Assembly (NCBI GenBank): GCA_037126765.1
Contig: JBBCBC010000016.1
Coordinates: 558,001 to 622,000, forward strand
Length of the DNA: 64,000 nucleotides
DNA from: Stenogyne calaminthoides
Lineage: Eukaryota > Streptophyta > Magnoliopsida > Lamiales > Lamiaceae
Direction of reading: 5' to 3'
The notes under the pieces are model-generated. The model was not told the origin of the DNA. It did no database searches and was given only the letters and a program-made list of their open reading frames with translations. This document shows, piece after piece, positions 45,288 to 56,753 of the stretch; the first letter of the stretch is position 1, and each line of letters begins with the position of its first letter. Made by a program: the position numbers and the translations under genes.

Positions 45288-45469
45288 GAAGACAAAGAGG
45301 GTATTTTGAAACATTTAAAACAGTTTCCAGAAGCACTTATTTTTCAAAGAAGACAAAGAGGGTATTTTCAAACATTTAAAACAGTTTTCAGAAGCACTTA
45401 TTTTCAAAGCTTCCTATCACAACTTTTGAAAATAAGTGCTTCTGAAACCTGTTTTAAGTGTTTCAAAAC
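45288..45469. repeat. Tandem 61-bp pair followed by an inverted arm (foldback)
   Basis: Units at 45288-45348 and 45349-45409 start GAAGACAAAGAGGGTATTTT and end AGAAGCACTTATTTTCAAA. After a 14-base loop, 45423-45469 (TTTTGAAAATAAGTGCTTCT onward, then TGTTTTAAGTGTTTC) is complementary to the unit. It is a hairpin-forming MITE relic with its left arm duplicated. Confidence 0.8.
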
Positions 45470-47441
45470 ACACCCAAAGTCTAGTATGAAAATTTTTATA
45501 CATGAATTTTTTACCGGCATCATAAAAGAATTAAGATTACAATAATATTATGAGAGCATCGATCAGTCGGCACGTGACAATTATTTAGTGTTTAAACATA
45601 ATTTATTAATTCGAATTAATAACGACAAATTTATATGTATAAGCAATTAATCAGGCCTGTCACGCGTTGGCTTGCCCATAATTAATCATTGTTTTCAAAT
45701 AGATAATGATTTAAATTTCCCATTTTAAGCATTAATTCGACTTTTTAGTTCGATCTTATGCTTTTCTCATCAAAATCTGAGGTTGGTGCACTATACACCA
45801 CATCATATTGCGGACCAAAAAATAAATCTAGTCAGAGAAAAGAGGACAAATATATTGTGAGCAATTATAATTATTTAATTCGTTAATTATTAGATAGGAG
45901 TGCTCCTTATTTAGCGTACTATGTCAACATGATGTGACAAAAATAAATTGTACATGAATCTTTGGAAATTTGGGTATGATGTGTTTTGTTGTGTCTAGTC
46001 ACACCATAAGTACACATATATTAATTGTTCAATCCTTTATAATAAATAATAATATAAGAAAGGAGAAATGGTTTATGCAGATCCATCTAATTTTCTTGAG
46101 AAATTTAACCAAATCTCCTAGTAAAAAACGTCATTTACTTTTTACTTAATGTTGTGCTAGATCGAAGGATTTTTTTATATATAAAAAAAAAAAGTAATGA
46201 TTATTAGTCCAATTAGAGGCTAAATCTTGTATGCATTCAAATTCTAGATGCACTACACTCATAATTATACATTTTAGAACCGTATAATTTGTTATACTGA
46301 AAAATGTAATTTTTTACATTGAAACGTGCAACTATTTTTTTATATTATTTAAAAATACACACATAAAAATATAAAACAATATGACGGTAAAGTTAATTTA
46401 CATACGATTTTGAAAAAATAAAATAATAATAATAGAGATGAGAAGTCCAAGGCAAATTAAACATCTGAGTCCAAATTAATTAAGGAGTTTGATATAAATC
46501 AAAATAGATGGGCACGAATCTCGCCGGAAAATACTGCTTCACGTGCGGCCATCTCCGATGCACACACTCCCACCCCAGCTTAAATCATCTCAAGATTCCA
46601 CCTTACACTTGAACTACCATATATAATTAATTACTAATATAATATTAAAATTATACTCCTACTACTTGATGAAAGATAATTAATATAAAATTACAATTGC
46701 AATAAAAATGAGACAATTTTTTTTATTATTTTTAGCAGTAGATAGCAAGTACGACTCTTCTTTCTCTCATTTCGGACAACTCCAAATTTTTATTTACTTT
46801 CCAAAAGTGGAAACCCTGGAATTAATATATTCTTTCAATTCATCATTTTACATTTGATTTATTCACGCATTTCGATCCGAGATATGTATAAGACTTCAAC
46901 TCAAATCTCAATATCCCCATTTCACTACTTTTGATCTCATCATCACTTCAGCATATATATATATAAATCAGGTACTGTTTTTTTGACAAAATTTATTTCT
47001 TAAGTGTTAATATATTTATGATGATCATGAATTGTGTCTTTACCGTAGTGATTAACGTGGACAAAGTGTGTAGCTTCACTTGTTTAAAGAACGTAATTAA
47101 CTCTGCAAATTAAAATAGGGCAATTTACGATTAATTTAATGAGGAAAGGAGCCAATGTAACGCAGAGTTTACTAGACACCACGTGTTTGATCTGACCCAA
47201 AATTTTGATTCATGTGAATGTCTGCTGGTGGTCAACAATACCATATTTTATTTTCTCGGATGCTTGTAATTGTACCCTTCCAAGTGTTTATATATTCTAT
47301 GATAAAAACTCGTATCAAACGGTATCTGACATGAAACGAAATATAATTTAGCATAATTAACACTAATTCCTTTCAATTTGTTAAATTACCAATGCCCAAA
47401 TTATACTCCGTACTGTGAGTCAGTCTCACGCAAATTATGTA
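45470..47441. other. Intergenic, no gene seen
   Basis: AT-rich. 46230-46350 has text (GTATAATTTGTTATACTGAAAAATG, GAAACGTGCAACTA) resembling part of the MITE at 56754-56973, probably a fragment of that family. No gene. Confidence 0.45.
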
Positions 47442-47652
47442 CTTCCTTCGTCCCTTAGCAATTTGCAACCTAAAAATGATATACATATTAAGAAAAAGTA
47501 ATTTTTTAGTGTTTTGTTGACTTTTTAAAGGGGATGAAGAGTGGAGATTGTGAGAGTGAAGATTGTGATATTCTTTGTCATTTTAAGGGGTGCAAATTGA
47601 TAAGGGACGAACAAAAAAAGAAAGTGTGCAAATTGCTAAGAGACGGAGGAAG
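47442..47652. mobile_element. Stowaway-type MITE
   Basis: Ends CTTCCTTCGTCCCTTAGCAA and TTGCTAAGAGACGGAGGAAG are inverted repeats over about 20-25 bases, flanked by TA on both sides (47440-47441, 47653-47654). The non-coding interior shares phrases with the decayed copy at 11310-11555. Confidence 0.87.
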
Positions 47653-47654
47653 TA

Positions 47655-48300
47655 TATATATGTGTATTTGTATTTGTATTGTATATTAGAGTAGTACATA
47701 CATATCTTTTCCTTTTTTCTTTAAGGCCCAGCCATGTTTATTGATTTAGTCTGCAGATGGATAGTATGAGTCTCAAATTTGGACGGTAGTTTTCCTATAA
47801 CATCTTACTCAAATAAAAGCACTTCAACCCCCTTAATATAGCTAAGTCAAAGAAACACTTATTATAAAATTACTCTAATTAGTAACTATTAGTACTACTT
47901 ACAAAAAGTAAACTAGTTAATTTTTCTCAAATCGAAATTTCGAGCACCAATAACAATTTCTTTTAGTAGTTGCGCATGTAGACTAATATCAGATTATTTC
48001 AAATTAGATTTACTCATAATTACTATATACAATTGCCTCCCTCCTTCGTTGGCCTTCTTATTCGAACATTTGTTTAGTCCCTTAGACCTTACTTAATTGA
48101 ACAATTTCTACTTAATTGAACATTTTTAAAATAAGTATAAAATAATTTAATTACATCATATTATATTACTTTTCTTATACTAAAGTCAACTTTATCCCCT
48201 TTAATTTACACAAATATCATTACTTTACCATTTAATTCTTATCAAAAAATAATTTTATCTCTTTTAAAATTGAGTAACTCTTCTGTGAACTAGGTATATC
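47655..48300. other. Intergenic, no gene seen
   Basis: AT-rich spacer between two MITEs; no coding or RNA feature recognised. Confidence 0.45.
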
Positions 48301-48465
48301 CATGAACTCTATCACCATTATATATAAAAATTATCCCTCACTATTTAAAAAATATTTTATATTTTAAATATTGATAGTTTTTTTTACATAATAGTGATAG
48401 TTTTTTAGTATAACAATATGTATTTTATTTTACGTTACAGTGATATTAAAAAGTTTGAGTTAACC
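48301..48465. mobile_element. Palindromic MITE, same family as 9850-10030
   Basis: Starts CATGAACTCTATCACCATTA. The central AAAATATTTTATATTTTAAA is flanked by TATCCCTCACTATTT and its rough inverse AATAGTGATAG. Ends diverge from the 9850-10030 copy, but the order of motifs is the same. Confidence 0.5.
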
Positions 48466-48713
48466 GTGAAATTAAATTCACACAAAATTTTTATTTTTAA
48501 TATTAATAAACAGTACTGTATATAATCTCGTGTAAGAGTAGGACTCTTGTGAAATATTGCATCATAGTCATATGTGCAATACAACATATTTTAGATAATT
48601 TTATTGAAAATTCGCAGGTCTAGGCGCGGGGCGGGACGGACCAAGGCTGTGGGTTGTGGGTTGGGTGAACACATGTATATTTATAAAATGATATCTTTAT
48701 TAAATATGTGTTG

Positions 48714-48790
48714 CAGCCTAGTGGTTTAGATTTGTTGTTAATATATTTGATTGCAGGTTCAATTCCTATTGATCTCACGACGACATATGT
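48714..48790 (+). mobile_element. Possible tRNA-derived SINE head
   Basis: GCAGCCTAGTGGTTTAGA resembles an A box and GCAGGTTCAATTCC a B box, about 35 bases apart. It is followed by a non-tRNA tail and directly precedes a tandem array at 48821, so its 3' limit is unclear. Confidence 0.4.
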
Positions 48791-48820
48791 ACAGTGTTAC
48801 ATATATTACTAAAAAAATAT

Positions 48821-49165
48821 GTGTTATTACATGAACAAAAAGTGTTACCCTATGAAAAAAAATATGTTACCACATGAACAAAACCAGTACAAGCGCGAAA
48901 AGAAATCCTCAGTATAAAATTACAGATTTAAAGAACAACTTGATGTGTTACTACATGAACAAAAGAGTGTTACCCTATGAACAAAAGAGTGTTACTACAT
49001 GAACAAAAACCAGTACAAACGGGAAAAAAATTCTCAGTCCAAAATTACAAATTTAAAGAAAAATTTGATGTGTTACTACATGAACAAAAGAGTGTTACCC
49101 TATGAGCAAAAGAGTGTTACTACATGAGCAAAAATCAGTACAAACGCGAAAAAAAATATTCCAGA
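48821..49165. repeat. Tandem array, ~124-bp units, 2.8 copies
   Basis: Units start GTGTTACTACATGAACAAAA at 48821, 48945 and 49070. Each contains internal half-repeats AGTGTTACCCTATGAACAAAA and ends with CCAGTACAAACGCGAAAAAAA, CTCAGT and AATTACAGATTTAAAGAA text. The nested period (about 31 bases inside about 124) points to stepwise amplification. Confidence 0.85.
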
Positions 49166-50210
49166 ACAGCATGAAAAGAGTGCAGAAGGATCTAAATTTC
49201 AACACACACTTTGTGTTGAGGGGTAATCCAACACCACACACATATTATTTCTTCTTCTCACAGAATTCACACTTTCATCCAATGATCGGAGCGAATCGAA
49301 GAAAAGAAAATTGGACAAGAAATTAGGGCATGAACGACGAACATATTCTTCGCCTACAAACAATGAAGAGGAAAGTGGCAGCAGTATGAAGCGACTGAAG
49401 AGGCGAGGAAGAAGAAAGTCTGTGAGATCCGCCAGCAATCTGAAGAGAAGAGGAAGAAGAAGAAGAAGAAATCTGACCTCGCTGCTCGACACAAAAAAGA
49501 AGAAGAAGAAAGCCCATTAAACCCCCCAGTAATTAGGCCTAACCCGACCCGGCATACCTGATCGCAAAAAAATGAAAAAAAAGCTCAATTAATTTATAAT
49601 TGCACATATCACTTGTATGCAATATTGCATACAAGTTTTTGCCCTAGTGTAAATAGTAGATATTAAAAATAGAAGAGGGACAAATTGAGCACTACAGTAG
49701 TACGTAGGGGGTGTTTGCAAAAACTTATGGTTTTAAAGAAATGATTAAAATTAGTGATTATGGAAAAAATGATTAATATTAGAAGTTGATAGTGTTTGTA
49801 AGAAAATTCAAAAAAAAAGTTGATAGTGTTTGCAAAAAAAGTTAAAAGTTTTAAAAAGAGACTAATAAGCTACTAAAAGCATATTCCTTGGAGCTTATAA
49901 CTTATAGCTTATGAGAATTTATTTAAGCTACTGAAAGAGAAATAAAACACTTCAAATTACTTTTGCACACAATTTTAAATAACTATAATCACTAATAAAT
50001 TTTTGAAAATACAGCCGCAGTTAAAATGTATGAGAAGATGTAAATAGTAAATAGTGTAAGTTGAGCGTACGTTAAATATTAAAAATGAGAGGAAGATAAT
50101 AAGATAACATGGGGTTTCATGCTACCCAAACCCCCCCTGGCCCACATAGTTGTGAACACCCCCCAAGTTTATTTGGCACCTTGGGGAACATTTTGAGAAG
50201 GACGGTATGG
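49166..50210. other. Intergenic with a hAT-like MITE trace
   Basis: 49280-49510 is purine-rich and gives basic or serine-rich open frames on both strands, an artefact of GAAGAAGAA repeats and not a gene. 49706-49995 begins GGGGGTGTTTGCAAAAACTTA and contains GCTTATAACTTATAGCTTATGAG, a style seen in hAT-type MITEs; its right end is not clear. Confidence 0.45.
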
Positions 50211-50216
50211 ACTTGT

Positions 50217-50226
50217 TCTTATATAT
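50217..50226 (+). promoter_or_regulatory. TATA-like box of the PRE-type gene
   Basis: TCTTATATATCT followed by a CT-rich tract (CACTCTCTCTCTCTTG) is a typical plant core promoter. The start codon is about 230 bases downstream, a plausible leader for this gene. Confidence 0.45.
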
Positions 50227-50456
50227 CTCTCACTCTCTCTCTCTTGAATCTATAATTCAAAAAATTGTGTATTTAAAAACAGGCGAAGCCCACAGCTTAC
50301 TCCCATGCACTTGTCCTCATCACCCCCAACACTCCATTTCCACATTTCAATATTTATAATCCCACACTTTAGGGTTAATATTTCATCATCACAAATATTT
50401 CTAACAAGAAGTTATACTCTTTTGAGACTTATTTATTTCCACCATTTATCATCACA

Positions 50457-51166
50457 ATGTCTAGCAGAAGATCACGTTCAAGACAATCCGGAGTTTCCAG
50501 GATAAGCGACGATCAGATCGCCGATCTCGTCTCCAGATTGCAACAGCTCATCCCTGAGATCCGCAGCCGACGTTCTGACAAGGTAACACTTCTCCATTAT
50601 TTTAATATGATTCAATATAAACAAGTAGTACTAGAAATGTTCACTGAAAATAGTTAATACATGTTCAGTGAGAACAAAAATTATTGTGCACTGAAAACAG
50701 CTAATACTGTTCAGTTCAGTGAAACTTTTAAAGAAAACCATGTGCGCATCTATCTGGTATATACAAGAATTTGCGTTATAAAAAATATATATATTTTTTA
50801 TATGTGTGGCTTTCGTTCTACACAAGGGATAAGCAGGCAACACATCCCCACAACCCTCATTTATTACACAATTTGTTTTGTGGGACTTGATTGCTCCCTA
50901 GCTACACACAAACTTATTTAATTTATTCATATATATATTCATACATTTATGTGTATTTAATTTGAAATTGGTAAATTAATTAGGAGAATTAATAATGGAT
51001 AAATTAAGTGTAGGCATCGGCTTCAAAGGTGTTGCAAGAAACGTGCAACTACATAAGGAGCTTGCACAGAGAGGTGGAGGATCTGAGCGATCGATTATCG
51101 GGGCTCTTGGAATCGACGGACAGCGACAGTGCTCAAGCAGCCATAATTAGGAGCTTGTTAATGTGA
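50457..51166 (+). CDS. PRE-type (paclobutrazol resistance) HLH protein
   Basis: A small non-DNA-binding helix-loop-helix regulator. Members promote cell elongation downstream of gibberellin, brassinosteroid and auxin by sequestering inhibitory bHLH proteins such as IBH1/HFR1 (family knowledge). Two exons: 50457-50582 (42 codons, ends RSRRSDK) and 51014-51166 (50 residues plus stop), phase 0 intron, 92 residues in total, the family's usual length. MSSRRSRSRQSG is the family's start; ISDDQIADLVSRLQQLIPEI is helix 1, and ASASKVLQETCNYIRSLHREVEDLSDRLS is helix 2 with the conserved leucine pattern. The basic DNA-contact region of true bHLH proteins is missing, as expected. It ends IIRSLLM. Frame, splice sites and motifs are all intact; this is likely a working gene. 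Which PRE paralogue it is cannot be told. Confidence 0.95.
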
Positions 51167-51470
51167 TCCATCCATCCATACTTAATTTATTAATTAATTA
51201 TTGGATATTAATTATAATATTATGATCATGTACGTTGTCTAGGGTTTGGTCACTGTATAAGGCCAACTTACAACTTTTTACCTATTTTCGCCTTTTTTTA
51301 TATATGCTATATATTATTATTAATTGCGTCATCACATGACTTTTCATTTGGTTATAACTAGTACTATAAAAGAACCATATATATGTGATTTTATTTAATT
51401 TGCATGTAATACTTCCTTTAATTAATCAAACTTTTATTGTGTAATTTTTTGTATTTTAGTTTGACGCTAC

Positions 51471-51533
<63 letters not shown>

Positions 51534-53529
51534 ACTCAACTAGCTTGTCACACTTTGGAATAGCTAGTTAATGATTAACAAATAATTGTAGCTCTATCAA
51601 CATTTGGTACAGTGATAACACAGTATATATGCATGCTTACATTTTAATATACATGTACGTCCAAAGGGTTAAGAGGAATATTACTAGAATACAAAAAGAT
51701 AAAATAAACTACTCAAAATCTGCACTTGAGGTACTCTCTAGTGATCAGTCAGTATTGGTGTGCACTACTATAATTAAATATAGTAAATGTATATATACAT
51801 ATATGTTTAGTAATCTAACTGACGATATATAAATGTGTATATATATATATATATATATTCATGAAGGTGCCGTGGACGAGAAAATAAATAAATTGTTGTC
51901 GAAATATGGTGTTGGATGATGCACTCCATATTCTTGCTAACTGGGATTGCTTGTTTTTTATGTCCTTAAAAGCATGACGTGGGTTTTGTTTTGGGGACCT
52001 CAAAGCCGAAATGTAGGAAGAAAAAATATGCGAGCGAGCATAATATATGAAGAACTGGAAAAAAAACAATGATGAACAAAATAATAAAATTAATAAAAGT
52101 AAACGTTATTCACGGAGGAGTATTGCAATAATTATTAAATAATGATTAAGTGATGAATATTATCTTTTAGATATGAGTTTTAATGATATGAAAGTTGTTT
52201 AAGCTGTCGCAATTTATTAACTGATTATATATGTTCAAGTTTGCCATGTACCCTACATATATCTATATATACACATATTAATAATTGTGATGTATGTCCT
52301 TTAAAAAAAAAAAAATTGTGATGTATATATATTATATAGTGGCACAAATATTAAAACTTGTCACATTGTCTTATATATAAAGATTCAATATTTTCCCCTA
52401 TATATTAGTACTGTAGTAATTAACACACACCTCTTATTATATGTATATAGTAATATATAAATATAGCGAAAAATAACTTCACGTGAAAAAGATTGATGTG
52501 CACCTTAAAATTCTAGTACATTATTTAATCGTGCAATTTATTTCTCTAAAACGTTCAGTGTAAGTTAAACGTTTCAAGAAAACAAGACATACATATCAAA
52601 AACGCACTTGAGTTGCATTATGCATCCGATGTATATAAGACTTTGCCGAAAAGATTAATTGAGATTCATACGATTCTGTGATTCTATTATTAGGTTCATG
52701 TATTTAACACGAGTTATTTGAGATCAATTGATCAAAGATTAGATCTTTTTGTTTGTTTTAGTGAGAAACTGACTAAATTCTATACATAGAAAGTGGGTGA
52801 TATTATTTTTCTTGCCTTGACCTTTTAGGGAATTGATTTTGAGAACGAGGATGCGTGAAAATGGACAAAAGTCCTTTTTCTTCTGCTTACTTTATAGTTT
52901 CTCCACCTAGCTTGCTAAAAAATGGTGGGCTGTCAAATTATTAACATTAACAAATAAAACAATCCCAGTTATTGAAAAGAGAATTTGAGGACATAACGAA
53001 TGTTTTTAATATTTCCCACAAAAAGAAATAAAATCGAACCACAACTGCTAGCTATGTATCCCTATACATTGGATAAATTCGTTGTTGTGCAATAACATAC
53101 AAAACACGTGTGAGAATTAGTAACGCCTAATCTATGTGCAGTGTATTCGATCAAATTAAAAATCATGTATGTAGAGAATTTCATCAAACGACTGATTAAT
53201 TAATAACGGCACATGTATTTTATTTATTTAACTAATTTTCACATACAACAATAGTGGCATTCATACGACACACGATCATCAGATTATTAGTTTTTATTTT
53301 AAAACGTCAGATATATAATTAGTCTTTAAAGTCGACATGCATATTGGCTCTCTTTCTCAACAGGCCTGCATAGTTTGGAGTATCTAAAAACAGGAATGTA
53401 ATAAATTGATCTTCGAACATATTCGGTTCGATGAGGAGAAAATCGTAGAGGGATTAAAGGTCAATCTTGGAGTTGGAGTTCAGTTAAATTAATTCAATTC
53501 TTTTTGTGATCTATCTTTTAATGAACGGT
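51167..53529. other. PRE-type gene 3' region and AT-rich spacer
   Basis: Contains the likely 3' end of the PRE-type gene, then long AT-rich sequence with (AT)n and ATATATATAT tracts (also near 51838-51860). No recognisable gene. Confidence 0.45.
51474..51529. repeat. (AT)n microsatellite, about 27 repeats
   Basis: Uninterrupted TA dinucleotides about 300 bases after the PRE-type stop. Likely to be length-variable between individuals. Confidence 0.95.
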
Positions 53530-54525
53530 TCTCAAATATCCTCTAAACACACTCCATAATTTTTAAAACAAAAATAGATATATATATATAAAATGACTAA
53601 GTTACCCTATATAAATATGAGATACTATTTTGTCTTTCTTTTAAGTTTTATTTATTTTGATTTTAGTCCTCTAAGTTTTTTTCACTTTGAAATTGATTAT
53701 TTACTTTTTATAAGTCTAATTTTTTAAAATTATTATACATGGAAAAATAATTTTAAAAAAAATTTAAAAAAATATATTAAAATATAAAAAAAAAAAATAG
53801 TAATTATATCTTTAAAATGAACTAAATAAAAAAATCAAATAAGCAAAAATTGAAAAAAAAATCTGAAAAAAATTAAATTAAAATTTATAAAATATTATTA
53901 AATCTTCAAAATAAGTAAATTAAGAAAAAATAAAAAACCAATTAAAACTAAATAAAATATTAAAAAATAAAATAAATCTTTAAAATTGATTTAATTAAAA
54001 TGGGTTTTTAAGATTTTATTTAGTTTTACTAATTTTTTTAATCTTAATTATTTTTTAGATTTATTTTTTTAGTTATTTTACAGATTTCATTTAATTTTTT
54101 TTCAGTTTTTTTAATTTAAATATTTTTTAAAAATTTAGTTTACTTTTTAATGTTTTTATTTTGTATTTAGCTTTTTTATGATTTTGAAGATTTTTTTTCT
54201 AATTAAGTTTTTGAATTTATTTATGTTTGAAATAATTTAGTTGACTTTTTTATAATATATTTTTTATTTTATATAAAATTTTAAGAATGTTTTCATAAAA
54301 AAATAATGAATACAAAATAATCAAATGATTTTTTTAGGAGAGAAATGTTCATGAGAAAAGAAAAGGTAGGAAAGTGTTATTTTTATATTTTAATAAAAGA
54401 ATAATATAATAGGAAACAAATGGGGTGTGTTTAGTAATGCATGTTAATTTTTAAAATTTATTGGAGTGTGCTTAACAAATGGGGTGTGTTTTAGAAGATT
54501 TTGGGGGGTGTTTAGTGGCACTCAT
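53530..54525. mobile_element. ~1-kb foldback/MITE-like element, very AT-rich
   Basis: The left part AAACACACTCCATAATTTTT is the rough inverse of TTTATTGGAGTGTGCTT near 54460-54474. Between them, an A-rich left half (53740-53990) faces a T-rich right half (54005-54290), so the whole can fold into one long hairpin. GGGTGTGTTT motifs repeat at the right edge. Exact ends and target-site duplication are not determinable. Confidence 0.5.
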
Positions 54526-54628
54526 TCTATATATATATATTTTTATCATTTATAGAGAAACTATGAAAAACACAAAGTACATTTTATACTGAGTATTTCT
54601 TGTACCCGTTTATTCATTTTAATGAATA

Positions 54629-54833
54629 CTCCCTCCGTCTCATATCAATTTTCACACTGATCTGGGACCGCAAACCAAGGAAAATGCACTTTATGCAAAA
54701 AGTAATGGCATATGGATAAATAAGTGTATTTTTTATGGGTGATAGTTGTGTAAAAGATGTCCATTTTGGGGTGTGAAAACTGATATGGGACAAAAAAAAA
54801 AAAAGTGTGAAACTTGATGCGGGACGGAGGGAG
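54629..54833. mobile_element. Stowaway-type MITE
   Basis: Ends CTCCCTCCGTCTCATATCA and TGATGCGGGACGGAGGGAG, flanked by TA on both sides (54627-54628, 54834-54835). A second inner inverted pair (TTTTCACAC / GTGTGAAA) is present. Non-coding, 205 bp. Confidence 0.92.
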
Positions 54834-54842
54834 TACCTCTTA

Positions 54843-55272
54843 GGGTATGTTCGTTTTGGGTTTACAGTGGGCGTGAAAAATTCTGGACTTTAAAGTCCTT
54901 GGATTTTAAAATCCTATTCAAAAAGTTGAATATGTGTTTGTTGGGAATTTTATAGGATAAAATTGTGTAGGATGGAGAAAAAGTTGATTGATTTGTATTA
55001 TTATATTATTGTTGTAATGATTGAATGAATGTGATACGTTGAAAATTGTGTAAAAGTGAGAGAATTATTATTTGTGAGGATATATATACATATATAGCAA
55101 ATTATTTATTTCAAAATAGGATGAAAGTGTAGGGTGTAGGGTGCAATAATAATATTAGAGGTGGATGGTGTAGGATTTCAAAATACTTTTTTTGAGTATT
55201 GAAAAGAAAGATATTTTAGATTAAAGATAACAAAAAGTCAGGTCTCAAGAATAGTCAAAAACGAACATGCCC
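54843..55272. mobile_element. Tourist-type MITE, same family as the one in the eIF3a intron
   Basis: Ends GGGTATGTTCGTTTTGGG and CAAAAACGAACATGCCC, with TTA on both sides (54840-54842, 55273-55275). Shares GGACTTTAAAGTCCTTGGATTTTAAAATC and GATTTCAAAAT text with 35349-35699, but is longer (430 vs 351 bp) and more diverged. It starts 9 bases after the Stowaway element. Confidence 0.85.
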
Positions 55273-55459
55273 TTAGTGATTAAAAAAAAAATTTTTAAAG
55301 TCGACATATATGAAGAGGTAGGCCATTCAAAATGCAGACATTTTGGGCCTTAACAAATTAAATTCACCGAGTGTTGGGCCGTGCCCAATACATCATCGGG
55401 TCAGTTTTACCTTTCTGTATTTTGATGGTCTGTTTAGTTTATGATTACATATTTATATG

Positions 55460-55614
55460 ACAGGAATAGCCGAATAGGTGATTGAAAAAAGTGTGCTTCC
55501 TAATACAAGAATGAAAATAGGGATAAGCATCCATATGATCCCATAGACTTCTTTTAAAGATTCCAATCTGAAAAAAGAATTGATAGCTTCTATTTTTGTT
55601 GTATCAATTATCAT
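55460..55614 (-). pseudogene. ndhA: ndhA 5' fragment (plastid-derived)
   Basis: Reads from the start MIIDTTKIEAINSFF through LESLKEVYGIIWMLIPIF and ILVLGSTLFSITYSAIP, then breaks off. This is the N-terminal membrane part of NADH dehydrogenase-like subunit 1 of chloroplasts. The frame is open with no stop over about 50 codons, so the transfer seems recent, but there is no nuclear promoter, transit peptide or remaining gene body. Confidence 0.85.
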
Positions 55615-55615
55615 T

Positions 55616-55805
55616 TCAACGATCAATTTCTCCCATAATAATATCTATTCTACCTAGTATCGTCATAATATCAGCCAATTTCATTCTTTTAACTAACTGG
55701 GGAAGAATTTGCAAGTTGATAAAACCCGGCGGTCTAATTTTCCATCTCCAAGGAAAAACACTCCTATCTCCTATCAGAAAAATTCCTAATTCTTCAGTAG
55801 GTCTA
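55616..55805 (-). pseudogene. ndhH: ndhH 3' fragment (plastid-derived)
   Basis: The C-terminal ~60 residues of plastid NDH subunit H: GELGIF-like ELGIFLIGD, FPWRWKIRPPGFINLQILPQ, LVKRMKLADIMTILG and the end IDIIMGEIDR followed by TGA at 55616-55618. The start of ndhA follows after one base. Upstream of about 55805 the expected sequence is lost. Codons differ from the family norm at a few places (RSVFP, GRIDI), as expected for unselected DNA. Confidence 0.88.
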
Positions 55806-56126
55806 CTGTAAAAATTTGTATAGATGCAAATCAATCAATTTAGAAAATTAATTAATTCGCGAGTCTAAGATGACCCGATCAAGCGGATCAAGGATGAATT
55901 GGGTAAAGTGAAATTGAATCTCAATTGGGATTTGTATGTATACACATTTGTATCCTAGACTTTGTCTTGAAAAAATTAATCGAAAAATTATTTGTTTCTG
56001 TAGTAACGGAAAATATTTCCAGTGAAAAAACATGTGCTTCTTTGATTCATCTAAATAAAAATTCGAATTCTTTTGAGCGGCAAACTTGGAAATTTGGGCG
56101 TTGAATTTCTTATTACAATCTAACAT

Positions 56127-56753
56127 CTTATTTTATACTAGTTTGTGCAAATTTTTATTTATTTTTTATTCTAAATTACTTTCTCTCATTAAAATCAGAC
56201 GTAATACTCGTTTCAATCTTATATACTTATTATTTATATAATTCATATCATTTTTACATTTTCACTCATCATTATATCATATATACCAAGAATAATTATA
56301 TAAATATTTTTAAAGACTAAAAAAATATTAAGAAGAATGGAATAGAGTAATTTAGAATAAGAAATGAATGAAAATATACACATATAATATTAGAAAAAAA
56401 TTTACATCTATAATTAAATTAATCAAGCTAATTAAATATTTAAATTATTTAATTTAAAATTAATGATACAAAAATTATTTTCAATCTCGTGTAAATATAG
56501 TACATCGGGTTACATGCTGGTTATATTTTTAAAAAAAAATTAAGAGGGAGTATAAATTTATAAATTAGGAAGTAGGCATTTAATATAAATTAATGTTTAT
56601 GTTTTGAAGATAAAGTATTTTAAAGAGGGAGTAATAGATAAGATAAAAATGAAAGGTAAATATCAAAATTAAATAAATGAATGATTGAATTTTTTTTTAA
56701 TAATAATACTATAAATAAATTATCACAGAAATTTAGAGATTTAAAATTAGGTT
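56127..56753. other. Intergenic, no gene seen
   Basis: AT-rich spacer without recognised features. Confidence 0.45.

Larger units (their letters stand above)
55460..56125 (-). other. Nuclear plastid DNA insertion (NUPT) with ndhA and ndhH fragments
   Basis: The minus strand carries the start of plastid ndhA directly after the end of ndhH, in the order and spacing of the chloroplast genome. The left edge is sharp: at about 55460 the ndhA match ends mid-codon in AT-rich nuclear sequence. To the right of about 55800 the sequence is no longer clearly ndhH; it has open but unrecognised text (GATCCGCTTGATCGGGTCATC, minus strand) that could be another plastid piece joined here or the host flank. 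The right boundary is therefore uncertain. Confidence 0.82.

Noticed and set aside
48821..49165. CRISPR-like or rDNA spacer repeats
   Set aside because: The array has no unique spacers and no rRNA sequence lies nearby.
49199..49520. Open frames on both strands giving Arg/Lys-rich or Ser-rich proteins
   Set aside because: They come from GAAGAAGAA/GAGGAAGA purine repeats; no family resemblance and overlapping frames on both strands.
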